From contig NW_024881300.1 of the NCBI RefSeq assembly GCF_018691265.1, positions 577,046 through 641,045 of the forward strand: a stretch of 64,000 nt of DNA, given 5' to 3'. Source of the DNA: Tyto alba (taxonomy: Eukaryota > Chordata > Aves > Strigiformes > Tytonidae). Both the position numbers and the translations under genes were made by a program. The notes below the pieces were generated by a model. The model was not told where the DNA came from. It worked only from the letters and a program-made list of their open reading frames with translations, and did no database searches. Every line of letters begins with the position of its first letter. Position 1 is the first letter of the stretch. This document shows, piece after piece, positions 10,216-52,500 of this stretch.

Positions 10216-13200
10216 GTGGATGCGTAAGATTTCTGGAGTGGAGGCCGTGTGCCAGGCACCACCTCTCCTGTCTGTCTTTGTGCTCTGTCTGGCTCCGCTT
10301 TATACTTTTTTTTTTTCATGTTTTCTTTCTTCCCCCTGAACTTTTTTGGTGGAGAAATGATGGTTCATCAGCCTGGTAACCAAAAGTCGAGATGCAGGGT
10401 AGGGGCAGGCTCCCAGGGGCCAAAAGCAAAAGCGGGCAGAGTCTGCAATGTGGGTTTGCCCCTTGCTAGAGGTGGACTGCTCCCTCCCTGGGGCAAAGCT
10501 TGCGCTGGGGCTTCAGGGCAGAAGCAGGCAGGCTTCTCTGCCTGCCAGAAAGGAGTGCCTGGTCGGGAGGCAGAAGCTGATGCATGTTGTGCTCGGAAGA
10601 CTCCAGCCCCACACGTGACAGTTTCAGCTTTCCCAGAGCTTTTTTTGCATGGCCCCATCCTGTGATGGTAAGAGAGGAACTCGATACCTGCAGACAACCT
10701 GACTTGCTCCATCCTATATCCAGGCTAGGTGAGATGTGTGTTTGTCTATGGATCACTGAAAAAAACACTTCTGGCTGAAGGTTTGGGAAGGGGCTGGGTT
10801 GGGAAACGGAGGCAAGAGCGGGGACAGCGCTCACCCAGGATCCTGCAGCTGGGGGATGTCTCAGCATCCTTCCGTGGCTGGCTGCTCCATTCAGAGCTCC
10901 TCAAATTACAGTGGAGAGGTGCTCAGGAGGAGGAGGAGGGATGTCTGTGTCTTGGGGAAGCGGCAGGACCCCCTTCCCCTTTGCTGACGCTGTTACTGGG
11001 TCACCAGCCCCCCCATGGCAGCTGTGCTGAGCCCTGGGAGGACGGCAGTGCCACCGAGCAGGATTGTGCTTGGTGGCAGAAAGGTGATACCTTTCCCAGC
11101 TGCCCTAATTCCTTATTCCCAGCTGGGTGATTTCCATGGGAAGATGAAAAGTTAAACCGCAGCCGATAGTCCTAAGATGTGCCTGCGTTTAAACTTTGTG
11201 GTTTGAAGAAATACTCCATATCCCCAGGGCAGGCAAGCAAACCACATCGGCACCAACAGTGCTTTGCACGGGATTTTACTTTCTTGTCTTTGATTTCCCA
11301 AAATCACAGCAACGCTGTGTAAATTTTGCACGAACCAGAGCCCCAGGCTCTGGCTGGGGGAGGACCAGGAGCAGCATCTTCTCTCTACCTTATTAAGAGC
11401 CCCTTAAGGTCTGGTTGCTTTTCCAGATGACCTTTTCCAGATGGCAGCTATCTTTCATACAAGTATCATCACCAGTCCCTCCTGCCTTACCCCATGAACG
11501 TCAAGGCTAGGGATGCAAATGAAAGGACAGCAGAAGTGGATGGAAAATAGTTCTTCAGCAAACATGCCGGGAGTGGTGGCAGCATCACCCAGGTAAGGAC
11601 CAGAACCTTCCCCTTCCTCCCTGGGGTTCCTCCTGGGTATTTGCTTGCAGGACTAAGTCCAAGACCTTTGTAGGCAGGTCTGGCTCAAAGACGAGGTGTC
11701 TCCAGAGTGTCCTTGGAGGAGCTGCAGGTTTAGCCATCAGCAGATGCTGCTTTTTTGAACCCCTCGCTGCAGGATTTCACAAGCCCGAGCCTGTAAAAGT
11801 CCACTTGAACCTGCCCCTGTGTTGCTTTGCTCTTTCAGGCAGCGTTGCCTTCTCACCTGGGACCTGGGCCAGGCTGTGCCCTGAGGGGTGCAGGATTCGG
11901 GCCTGTGCCGCTCAGTGGGTCGATTTAACACCACGCCTGCCCGGGAGCCACTACTACTCTCCAGGAGCTTGCACTTGGGGCTGTCGGGCCCACCACGGCT
12001 TGTTCCTTTCACAGGGGTGTTTTTTCGTGGTGCTCCAGGGTTTTCAAGGCATTACGCAGCAGCACCCATGCCCTGCTGTCGGAGCCAAGGCTTCCCTGCC
12101 ACCCCCAGCCCTGGCACAAGGGTCAGCAGCAGGGAGCAGAGGGCTCAACCCCCCAGGGAGGGGGTGGCATGCGTTTGGGGCAGCTGAAGTTGCCAACAGA
12201 TTAAACTGAGATTATTTTTTTTTTCGGGGGGGGGAGGGATTGGTGCTGGAGCATCTTCTGCCCCAGCATTCGGCACTGCCCGGCCCCTGCAGCACCCCAG
12301 TGGCAGCCATCTCCGGTCTCATCCCTCTCACTGGAGCAGACTGGGCCAGAGCAGCGGTGGCCTGTCTGCTCCGTGTGAGCGATGACGTGCTGAGCCTCGG
12401 ACAGTCATCACTCTGCTTCAGAGTGAACAGTATATCAGAAATATAGGGATGCCTTTCAGGTGGCTTCCCTGGGCCCAGCGGGTGAGGAACAGGGTATGAT
12501 CTGGGAGACCACTGCTCTGTGCCTCAGTTTCCCTAGTTGTGAACCAAGGCTGCAGAGGTGCTGGCCTGTGGCCAGGCAGGATGCGTACTTGTTGCTTGCC
12601 AGGCTGGGGATGCCCACAGGGCTGGGGAAGGAGGAATCAGGCTGAGGAGCTCTGGCCAAAGACAGAAGCTGAGCCTGGATGTTGAGCAGCAAAGCTGTGC
12701 CAGTGCTGGGATTCTGGGATGTGACCGCGGCTGAGATTGGGGGCGATGGGAAAGGCTGGCAGTCACTCAGGGCGGGAGGTAAACGGATCAAGCAGAAATT
12801 GGCAGGCTCAGCAAGGGGAGGCTTAGCTCAGCCCCACTCAGATTTGCTGCCTCCTGCCCCAGATCCTTCAGGGTGGGGGAAGAGTGTGGGTGGAGCAGCC
12901 TCAGGCACATCACCCTTGCATCGCCCCACGGGGTTTCAGCAGCCCCGTTGCTGCTCATCTGCGCATCCCTGTACCTGCCTGCGCCTGGGCGAGGCGACAG
13001 CCTTCCCCGCAGCGCTGCCGGTGAGTGCCTGGGGTAGCTTGGTGGCTCCAGGGCTTTTGAGGGTGCTGAAACCTGCTTGATTTGGGGGTTTTCTTTGCAT
13101 TACCCCGCACGAAAACTGGGCTGGCTGCTGGGAGCCGGGGCATTCAGGACAGCTGGGTGCTGGTAATCCCATTTGTGGGCAGTGCCGGGCTAATCCTCAC

Positions 13201-15547
13201 AGAGCCCTGAGCGGATTGGGGTGGGTTTGGGGGATCAGTGACAAGCTGTGGTGGCCAAAGGAGCCTGTGCATCCTGGGGGGTGGCTTCCCAGGGAGGTGG
13301 CAGGGAGCGTGCGGGGGTAAGTGACGGCGATGAAAGCGAGGGGCACAGCTGGGGTTTCTGCGGGGCCACCTCTGCACATCATGGGGTGGAGGAGGGGGGG
13401 GGGGTTTGGTGCTCCAAAACGGCGCTGGAGGATGAGCCATGGCAGGGGTGCAGGTCCATGGTGGGGGAGCAATGGAGCAGGTCCATGGGGAGTGATGCTG
13501 CAAGGGCGACGGAGCTGGATAATGTGGAGGGGTTTGATCTGATGCTGGAGGGGAGGGAAAGGCCGCAGTGCTCTCTGCTCCAAAGGGGGGACGGCAGGTC
13601 TGTGCCTCTCTTCTTGCTGTTAGAGACTTTAAGGCCCTTTGGCGTGAGTGGTGCAGAGCTGGCACACTGGCTGGTGCCTGCAACACGGGGAAATCGCACG
13701 TGGCTGCCTGTTCTTCGGTTCTATCACAGGCAAATCCTGGCTGCTTATTCCTATTTCTTCCAGCAACTAGTTTTTTGGGGACCCACAATGTTTCTGCCTC
13801 TTTCTTGTTCGGATGTGCCAAAGGAACAGCCCCGGCCCTCCACTTTCCTTACCAGGCCAAGGACAGGCTTAAGCTCCAGGCTTTTACAGCTGCACAAGCT
13901 TATGTTGTGGGAGGAGACCTTGGCTGTCGAGGGAGGCTTTCTCTGGGCTTGTTTAGGCTTAGTGGCGTACATTAGCCTTGGGCTTCTCTGGGAGCTGTGA
14001 AGGTCCTGAAGCACAGGTGGAAATGCTGCCGTTGCGCATGGCACTGCTGGTTTTCTGGTTTTCAGTGCTGTTCCTGGGGCATTAGCAGCTCCTTAATCCC
14101 TTATAACCAGTTGGAGGTAAAAGGCAATTTCTTAAGTGGTTTCTGGTCATTAGGCCTCCTGGGAAGTGTTTTACAGCCACCCGGTCCTGGGAGAGCTGAG
14201 CCTGCCCGTGACATGCCCCAGGGCTGGAGGTGCCATGTGGGACGATGCTTTGGCCGCATCCAAATCCAGCTCCCGGGCTTGCACAAGGCAGGGGCAAGCA
14301 AAGAGCTGAGGATACACATCACCCCACCCGGGAACCCTGGCCCGTTAAGCTTTAAGATGCCAGGGTTTGGGCAGCTCCCGATGAAACACCTCGAGGGATC
14401 TGGAGGCATTCTGCATGCCCAAAAGCTGAGCGAGGGGTTAATGCAGAGGCCAGTGCTGAGTGGCTTCCAGCCTGTAACCCGCTACGTATGTGGGGCTGGG
14501 GCCATGTGTTCACCCGGGACCAAAATTCCTCTGCAGGTCTCCTGCCTGATCTAGATAGAGCTCAGGGACCTGCTCCCTCTTGTCCTTCGTGAGCGTCTCT
14601 TGTGAGCAGCAGCGTGGGGGCTGCCTGAGATGCTCTCGAGCTCCTCAGTGAGCAGAGTGGGTGTTTTTGAGGGGCGTTGTGGGCTTAGCGGGGCTCATTG
14701 GAGGGGCAGCAGTAGAAGGCATCCCCAGGTTGAGCCCCCGGCCCTTTTCCTGTACCCAAAGCATGGGAACATACATCATTGCTCAGCTCACTGCTGCTCC
14801 CAGCCTGGTGTGACACTGAGAAGGGGTGTTAGGGACCCGAAAAGACCGAGCAAACGTTGCTTGAACAGCTGGATTTCTGTTCTGCAACATCCTGGTTTTA
14901 CCTACTCCACCAACATCTCGGCAGCCACAGAGCAAGTCAGCACTGGCTGCTTTTGCTGCCCTTCCCAGGGCCCCAGGAGGTGCCTGCCCCAGCGGCCACC
15001 GTGGCCCTGGGCCGTGGCTGAAAGGTGAGGAAGGAAACTCATTTCCTAGGGGCAGAACGAGTTGATACATGTGTTGGGACGTGAACTTGCTCAAAAACAA
15101 ATTCTGCTCAAGTTACTGTTGTTTTTCAGCCCTCAAATGAAAAACGAGGGGAAGCAGAGAGGACCCTGAGCAGAACATCACGGTTTTTGTGACCTATCTG
15201 CTACAGCTTCATGAGCACTTCTCCTTGTGCCACCCGTAGCCATGGAGGGCTGTGCAAAAAAAAAAAACCAACCCCTAAATGAGCAGTTACATTTAGGAAA
15301 AGCAAGTTTAACTGAGCCTGCGAGCTTAAAACAGAGAGCATAGTTTGCTCACAGTAACCTTGGGTTGAGCCAGGTTTGGTGTGGCTGTGCTGCAGCGCTG
15401 TGTTTCCCAAGCAGGACGGAGAAACAGAACGCCAAGGACCTTTTTGGGCTGCCCTGTGGACAGCGTGAGTGGCTGGGGTTCCCTGGGGAGCGTGCACCAC
15501 TGCTGCTGGCCTCTTGCTGGCCAGAGACCCCTCCTCGCTACCTGCAG
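10216..15547. other. Intergenic region between ZNF319 and CNGB1
   Basis: No exon with both splice signals and a recognisable protein was found on either strand. The stretch contains short homopolymers (T about 10308-10317 and 12213-12222; G about 13393-13403; A about 15257-15267). A non-coding first exon and the promoter of CNGB1 must lie somewhere here, because the CNGB1 ATG exon has its own acceptor. In mammals the small gene TEPP sits here; I could not identify it. Confidence 0.5.
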
Positions 15548-15555
15548 ACTGTGGG

Positions 15556-44886
<29,331 letters not shown>

Positions 44887-46543
44887 AAGTCAGGCAAATG
44901 CCTGGGGTAGAAGCTTTTTGTCGTTAACAATTTCCACGCAGTGGCTGTAGGCTTTGCTAAGTGCTGTAGGTAGGATCTGCCTTTCTTTTTGGCCTAGACC
45001 TTCACCCACTGTTGATAAAACCCTCTGCCATATGACCCAGAACCATACAAGGTTCCTGTGCTCTGGGGATCTATTTTTATTGAGCGTCTTTATGAATATT
45101 CCCACTAAATGTCAGGCCAGCTCTCTTGCTTCAAAATCCAGCCTTACAGAGAGGGAGCCTTGAAGAAATTTCTTTTTATGGCTCTGGATTGTTAATGAGT
45201 GTTCAGATAAAGTGTGAAGAGTTATTCACCTCTGACAGCTGAGTCACCAGCTGGCCAGAAACAACCAGGGAAAAAGAAAAAAACGCAAGGTTTGGGCTCA
45301 AGGTTGTCAGCAGCAGCTGGAGAGTGATTCATCCAGAAAGGACGTGGACTATGCTCACAAGCCGAGCACGGGCTGAAATGTGCTGTCACGAGAATGGGCT
45401 GAGGTCCGTCCCAGCGTGTACAGGCTGCGAGGTGCTCACGGGTCCCAGCATGGTGCCAAAACCACCTTGGGTCCCAGCATGGTACCAAAACCACCTTGGG
45501 TTTGCTGCTGGGAAGAGTTCCTGCCAGCCATCCTCCCCAGGGCGGTGGTGGGCTCTCCATTGCTGGTGGCTCTTTCAGAGAGATTTGATGAGCATTTTTC
45601 AGAGATGGAGAAGCACGATCCTGAACGAGGATGTGTTCCTGAAGATCCCTTCCAGCCCTGGGTTTCCGCGGGTGCACCAACTTGCTGCTGCCCAGAGGGA
45701 TAAACTAAGGGAAGGAAGGGAGAAGCCGTGCTGGTTTCCAGCTGGGATGGGAAGGGAAGCGCAGTGAGTTCTCCCCTCTCCCAGCCCACATTTCAGAGTC
45801 AGGCCGGACCCTGTAGCATGCAAACAAGCGGGCACAAGCATGCAGGTCATTGCTGGACCTCGGTGACCTGCCACATTTCCAGCAGCCAGTTTCCAGCCCC
45901 TTTCAGCCACTGGGTTGGCTCTTGGCCACGTTTCCGATGGAGAAGTCACGCTGGCCTTGCTCATCACAGCAACGGGGGGCTTGCGAAGGCGCTCTCCCAC
46001 CGGTGCTGGGCCGGGGCGCTGGGTGGGAAGGCAGCTGATGGCTCGAGGTGTCCAATCTTCCTCCAGCACCACCGGTTCTTCATTTTCCCCAAACCCAGCG
46101 CCAACTGGAGCGAGCCACTGGTGAGCTGAGAGGTGGCAAGAAGCGGCGGGCGAGACGGGGCTGGGTGGGATGATGCAGATCCTCCCCAAGGTCCCAGCTG
46201 ACCACCTTTCCGCGGCACCGCTGGCTCCGCCTAGAGCAGCCGGGTTCCATCCTCTGGAGGAAAAGCTGGGGCAGGTTTTGCTGCAGAGAGCAGCCCTGGC
46301 GCCACGGCCGAGGAACTTCTCAGGTGTGCAGCAAACACCGTGAGCGGTGCTGCAGGTTTCACAGGTCTGGCCATGAGACAGCCGGGCTGCTTCGTGGAGG
46401 GTGTCAGCGCCGGCGTCACCCCCCCACGCGGGTGATTCCCCTCCCCACCAGCAGCCTGGGGCTGAGCTTCACCTCCTACGGGGTCTTCTTATTTTGTTGC
46501 GTTTTTTTTTTCCCCTCTCCTGCAAAATAAATAGGTTCCTGTG

Positions 46544-46545
<2 letters not shown>
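44887..46545 (+). other. CNGB1: Possible CNGB1 3'UTR
   Basis: Non-coding sequence after the stop. The first clear AATAAA (46526-46531) lies 1.64 kb downstream, so the 3'UTR may extend to about 46545. Contains a 29-bp tandem duplication. The short ORFs here are not recognisable. Confidence 0.35.
45441..45498. repeat. 29-bp tandem duplication
   Basis: Two head-to-tail 29-bp copies beginning GGTCCCAGCATGGT, differing by one base (G/A at the fifteenth position). Confidence 0.9.

Positions 46546-46576
<31 letters not shown>
46526..46576 (+). terminator. AATAAA followed by a 31-A run
   Basis: AATAAA at 46526-46531, then 14 bp, then 31 consecutive A (46546-46576). Either a native poly(A) site next to an A homopolymer or the fossil 3' end of a retroposed transcript. 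Confidence 0.5.
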
Positions 46577-46577
<1 letters not shown>

Positions 46578-49500
46578 CCAGAATATATGTTAGTGTTAAT
46601 TAACGATGGCTTGCTCTCTTTTAAACAAATTTAATGAGCTCCAATATACCGCGGGAGGGTCTAAAGCCACCACTGCCCTTAACGTTGCAGGGAGAAACCT
46701 GGACTCACAATCCTCCCTAAATACTTCTTGTCCTCAGTCATTTGCAGGCGGTTTCCTGCTGGGTAGAAGGTTTTGCTGGGGAGTGCAAAGTATTTTTTTT
46801 CACTATATAAATATTTATGTAATCAAACCAGGAAATGTGCAAAAGTCAAACTGGCGGTCTGGTTTGCTGCTACAATTTGATATGGTTTAGAAAAAGCATT
46901 TAAATAAATAGTGGGCTATAATGGCTTTCATAATTCACTATATCTACAATAAACACTATGTAGATTTACGTTCATTTGCCGTGGATTTGTTTCAAAATTC
47001 CAGTTCTTTTCCATCTTTACTCACGGATGCGCCAGCGGAGCCAGGAAAGTCCCCACATGCGGTTCACAGATTTTCCAATAAACTTTTTAGAGGCTCAGAG
47101 ATCACATAATACTAGTAGTAGAATTTTAATACTTTTTTTAATCGCCAGAAAGAGGGGAAAAAAGCTTTCTTAAATGGCAAACACTTGTGTGAAGATCTTA
47201 GTTTTCAACGTGCAGCATTAGATGCTGATGAATACATAACTGGTAATTCTGGAACCGCGGGGAGATTTGAAATTATCCTCCTCTGCTATCTGTTTACGGC
47301 TTTAGTTCTTTAAGAGAGATTATTCTCCAAGTAATAATTAAGGTCAAGGTATGGTTGGGCTTGCAGGCTGGGTTGGGGAGTTGAGCTCAGATCTCCTTTC
47401 TGTGCAAGACTAGTTAGAAATGACAGGCAGGCTAGGGAGATGGGCAGCTCGTTTAATGCCTTTTGTTTTGGGGGGTTGCATTAAATTGGCTTTCTGCTGA
47501 ATTTTGTAATTCCATTCATTTACCAGTTTTGCTGTATTTGCGGTGGGCTGCCTTTGCATTTGTTCCTATTAAATATCTTGCAGCATGCACTTATCACAGA
47601 TCCGTTCTTTCCACTGCCCTTGTAATGTTGCTGATGGATTTGGTAACGCTCCATCTACCTTTACTGCATTTATTAGCTTTTGCTCATTCCGTTTTGATGT
47701 CCTTAAGTGTTGGATCGATCCAATGTGATATCCTCTAATAATATTAATGCAGTATTTGGGGGATCTTCTTAGGCAGTTGCTTATTGCCCATCCAGCACCC
47801 TAGAAATTCTGCATTGCAGTCTTCCACCTGATTTATATTTCTGATTAATAGATTTCTCAGAGGTCCATAGTCATAGAAACCAGGTTTTCTTGCAACAGTG
47901 CTTTAGCTGTTGCTGCTTTTGAGTGAAATAAGTGGAATGGATAACTGCTGAAGGAAGAAGTAGAGGTTGCTGTTGTTGCATGTTTGTTAATGTGTTAGGT
48001 TTTGCCTCACTATCTCAAGTACCATCTTTATTGGAGGCTCTATATATACTGGTTTTATATCTAGATAGGTACTTTTTAATATTTATATATACTCTTTGTG
48101 CTGGAGGTGTAGTCATATTCCTTGTGTCCTGTGCTGTTACGTCTTTCAGAATAGTGATACTGATCTAATGTTCTGTAAGACATTAGAGAAGACCAATGTC
48201 TTCAACAACAAAAAAAAAAAAAAAACAAAACTTAAAAAAGGAATAATATAACCCACCATAGACATCTGACTGTGGAGGAAGTTGTTTTCCTCTGGATAGA
48301 AACAGGGCAGGTAGCTTCTCTGTATTTATAGTTGAAGCAATCTTTTAAAAAGATTAAGTGTAATTTCAGGTTAATCGCTGATAAGGTTATAACGAAAGTA
48401 AAAACAAATAAGCAGGTTTGGGGATTAGGCTCGGGTCCAGAAAGAAATTGCAGAATAAATGGAAAGCCCAGTTGAATGGTGTTTAATTAGAAAGCTTGAA
48501 ATAAAATTAAGCACTTTAACCTTGAAACCTGGAGATCTTAACCAGCAGGACATGTTCCTAATTCTGGGAACAGTCTGCAAACCACTTTTTCCACCTATAT
48601 ATATATTTTTTTTTTCTTCCATTGTGTAGATCTGCTTTGAGTCATGGTTGCAATTAAATACCCCTGAATCCCTTTACCTTCCTCTAAAATGGGGCTAATA
48701 TGAGCCTGGTTTTCTCTGCCCTGAGCACACAGCTCCTTTTAAGTGCAGTAATGGTCCCACTGGAGTTGACACCCTAAAAAAAAGCCAGACCACCATTTGG
48801 GAGGGAGTCACACAGAGGTACACAAGCTGACAGGTGCCCACACCAGCATTTATTAACAGCAGCTTAGGCTTAGCTCGGGCTGGATGACATTTTTCCTTTC
48901 CTCATTCTTTCCTCATTTATACATTCTTATTTTGGGATGAAACTTTCCAGCTTTGGTTCGTGCCCTAGGGTGAATGTCTTAGGGAGATCTGAGCAATATC
49001 TAGCGAGCTGGGTTTGAGTCATTTGAAGAAGTAAAGCCTAGATACCTACGTTATTTCATGCATGTTTTTATGCTTTCAGAAGTCACCTGATGCATGAGAA
49101 GAGCTGAAAGTCAATCAGTTAAAGTCCAGAAACTGTTTTCTTGGATAAATTGGAAGGAATTTGGGGGAGAAATGTAAACAGCCGGAGAAGTGAGATAAAC
49201 CAGGTTGTGGGGGTGCTATGGGGGTAGCCAGGGGACATCCCACCAGCTGTGGGCTGTGACATCCAGGGGACAGCACGGCCCAAGGTGCTTCACACGTTCT
49301 GCAGACGCTCACTTTGCAAGCTTGAGCTCACCGGGACGGCCCCTGCTCCCTTTCCAGCTTTAACTGTTAGGAGGCGGTGGGCCGGGTCTGCCTCCCAGCG
49401 CTGCAGTGCCCATGGGAGCATCCTTCTGCGTTCGGGACCCTCCCATACGTCCCGGCCCAGGGGTCTCCCTGTGGATGGTCCAAATTCGCCCCAGGATGAG

Positions 49501-52500
49501 CAGCCCACGGGCCATGCCGCGCTGCTCTGCCTTAGCAGTAACTGGAGGAATGAAGACCAGCCAGACTAGTTACTCATTCTAGATAAAAGGCTCTTTTGTG
49601 CTGCAGAAATACCAATATCACGTGAAAAAAAAAAAAAATCTCTCCGTTGCCATGGTTACTAGCTGTCACAGCCGCCGGCAAGATGGGTTTCGTAGCATTG
49701 ACAGGGCTTCTGGTCTCCCCTTTGCAAAGAGAAACTCCAGCCATAAAACCTATGCTATGCCCCAAAAAGGAGGGGAGATGTATGAGAGGGCTGCCTAGCC
49801 CTCCCCAGGGTAAGCTGGTCACATCTGGCATTATGATGCTCAGAGTATATCGTGTACAGTGTTTCTGCCCTGTCACTAGGTGTTAGGCTTTGGGATTTAT
49901 AAATTCCTCACTAGTTACCTGAAATATTACTTTTAAAAGTGAAAAAATGGTGCTGCAGCCTGGGTGGGCAGAGATTGGCTCTGTCCCTTTTCCTGTTTTT
50001 CTGGCATTTAGGAACGGCTTGACCTCTTGGTGCTCTCACTTTTTACACTAAAGCACTTCTCATTAAAGTGCTTTCCTGAACACTAATTAGGGTGGTTTTC
50101 CTTTTGTAAATTAGCCTGATACGATCTGTGTGTCTTGGCAGACGCCCTCCAGAGCAGGAACCGAGGTCTTTGCGTTTGATCATTGTTTATTTTGCAAATC
50201 TCCCCGGTTTTACTGTTCTTGGCTGCCTTCTAGAAAGTGCTCACAGGTGGAGGTTAACGGGAGGGAAATGGGGCTTTCCAGCTTGCCTGCCTCAAGAAAC
50301 GGGAAATTTTTTGCTGCTGTGGGGTCTTTCTGGCCAGTGCAGGTCAGTGAGGTGGGGTGGGCACACAGGAGCAATTTCCTCTGAGCTCCTTCCCTTCCCA
50401 TCCCGGCATCCTCGTGCAGTGTGCACTGGAGAAGCAGGTCTGCAAGGAAAGCACTGCCTGAGCCAACCTTTTAACAGGTAATGTGAAAAAAAAAATAACC
50501 TAATTAATGCACTCGTTCTATGAAATTGAACCACTTCTTCTGACTATAGCCAAAGCTCAGAGCAGCAGATCTGAGCGAGCCCAAACCCACCTAAATCTGG
50601 ATGTTTGCAGAAGGACAAAAGTCCCCCCATCTGCCAGTGGTACTAAATAGCTTGTGTCAGCAATTTGCCTGGGACCAGTGGTGCTCAGGAGGGGACGGAC
50701 TTTAATCGGCTCTCATTTTCTTAATGCACTGGCAGATGGGAGTAGAGGGGACGTTGCTTTTTCTGTCTCTGGTTACAGACGGGACAGAGCCACCAGAGGT
50801 TTTTGCGGGCTGAGAAATTGAGCGGCGAAGCTGTTGCTGGGTGTGGGAAGCCATCCTCGACCTCGCTTGCTGGGGGGGGGGGGGCTGGCAGCAATTGCAG
50901 CGTTCCTTGGGGGGTCCTGCCACCCCGGCTCTGCGTCAGCTGCTGGGACGCTTCCAGGACCAGGCACCATTCCGGACCATCTTTATAAAAACATTTACTG
51001 GTCCTTAACAAGGGAAGAGGAGAACTGCAAGGGGGGCTTCACCCAGGGACCGCTGAGATTGGGATGGAGCTGACAAAGCCTCTGATGAAAAGGCAACGAT
51101 TTTTCAGCGCCAGCGTGCCGGCCGCGTAGCACCATGTGTGGAAGAGCACGGTGAGGCAGCCCACCCCAGGGAGCTGCTGCCGGCATCGGCCACGCCAGCC
51201 CGGCTTGCTCCCAGGGCCCTAGGGAGGTTTGCAGCAGGGGTCTGCACGGGCTAGACCCGGAGCTCGGCACCCCTTCCTGGGCTGTGTCGAGCCATGCATG
51301 CACTGTGTGCGCTGGCAGGACTGTCGGTGCAGGGCTGGAGCAAGGGGAGCAGCAAGAGGAGTGGGGTGCGGGCTGCCGAGAGCATCCCTGCCCGCGGCGA
51401 GGAGGGCGAGCGCAGCGGCCTCGGGGGGTATTTCTGTCCGCTCGCAGGCACCATGCAGAGACTGGCCCGTGGAGGAGGACGCTTCCAAAAAATGCGCCCA
51501 GGACCAGGGTTGGCCTGGCCAGGCTCGCAGGTGAGAGCGGTGGGCTGGGGCTGGGGGGCAAGCAGGGCAGGGTCTCCATCAAAAGCAAAGGCTGGGGCTG
51601 AAAACCAGCAAAATGCATCTGGATTGGAGTCGTTTTCATGAAATGTGTCCAGATATTTGTACACAGATTCTGTATTTCTGCTGCTGCTGTTTCCCAAGGG
51701 GTTAATTAAGCAGCACTTTTTGACTGGTGGGAGGAAGATGAAGGTAACTGAATAGAGAGACATGTGAGCCCTGGAGAGCCCCAGTTCCACCCGGCCTGGG
51801 ATGCTGAGCGCCCTGGCATGCCTCGGTCCTGCCTCATGTACCATTTCTTCCTCCATCCCCCTCCTATTTTTCCACTTGACACCTCCCTAGGATCCCCAAA
51901 TAGACCTGAAAGTTCAGGAAGTTTGCATGAAAAAAAAAAAAAAAAGCAGCAAGCTGGCAGTTATTCCACATTAGTCTGCATAAACTGTCCTGACTGTGCT
52001 GCTGGATTTTCCTTAATGTGTCCTCGTTTTTCCAGTTGTGAGTGATTGCTCAAGGGATCTCCTGGCAGAGAGGACTCAGGTTCACCCTTCACAGCCCGCT
52101 CATCTCTAAGGCATATGCATAAAAATATGGGTGTGGGTCTGCTCCTCTTCATAAAGACAAATTAAATGTGCTCACACAGTGCCGGGCACAGGCAGCAGAG
52201 CCAAAGCGTGTGGCTGTTTAATATTCATTGGGCGTAGATGTAAAAGTTTTCTTTTCTAAAATAGCCTTGCACAGCGCCATGCTGCTCTGTTTTCTCTAAA
52301 CCTCGGCAGGAGGCTGGAATTTAACATTTCCTTTGATTGTCTCCCCAGCTTACACTGGCTTAGCCGAGAAGCAGAAGGCCCTTGCTAGGTGTAAAACCTG
52401 CTTTGAGAGCAGATCCTGGCGCTTTATTTGCAGTTTTCAATTCGGTAGTCTGCTGAGACAGAACAAAGTCTTTGAAGCATCAACTCGGGAACAAGAAATT

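Noticed and set aside
13144..13821. A 225-codon minus-strand open frame as a possible TEPP
   Set aside because: It is Pro/His-rich without recognisable motifs or splice signals. Probably chance in GC-rich sequence.
45250..46590. Target-site duplication for a retrocopy ending in the A run
   Set aside because: Only a 7-bp match (GCCAGAA at about 45254 and after the A run) could be found. That is too short to count against chance.
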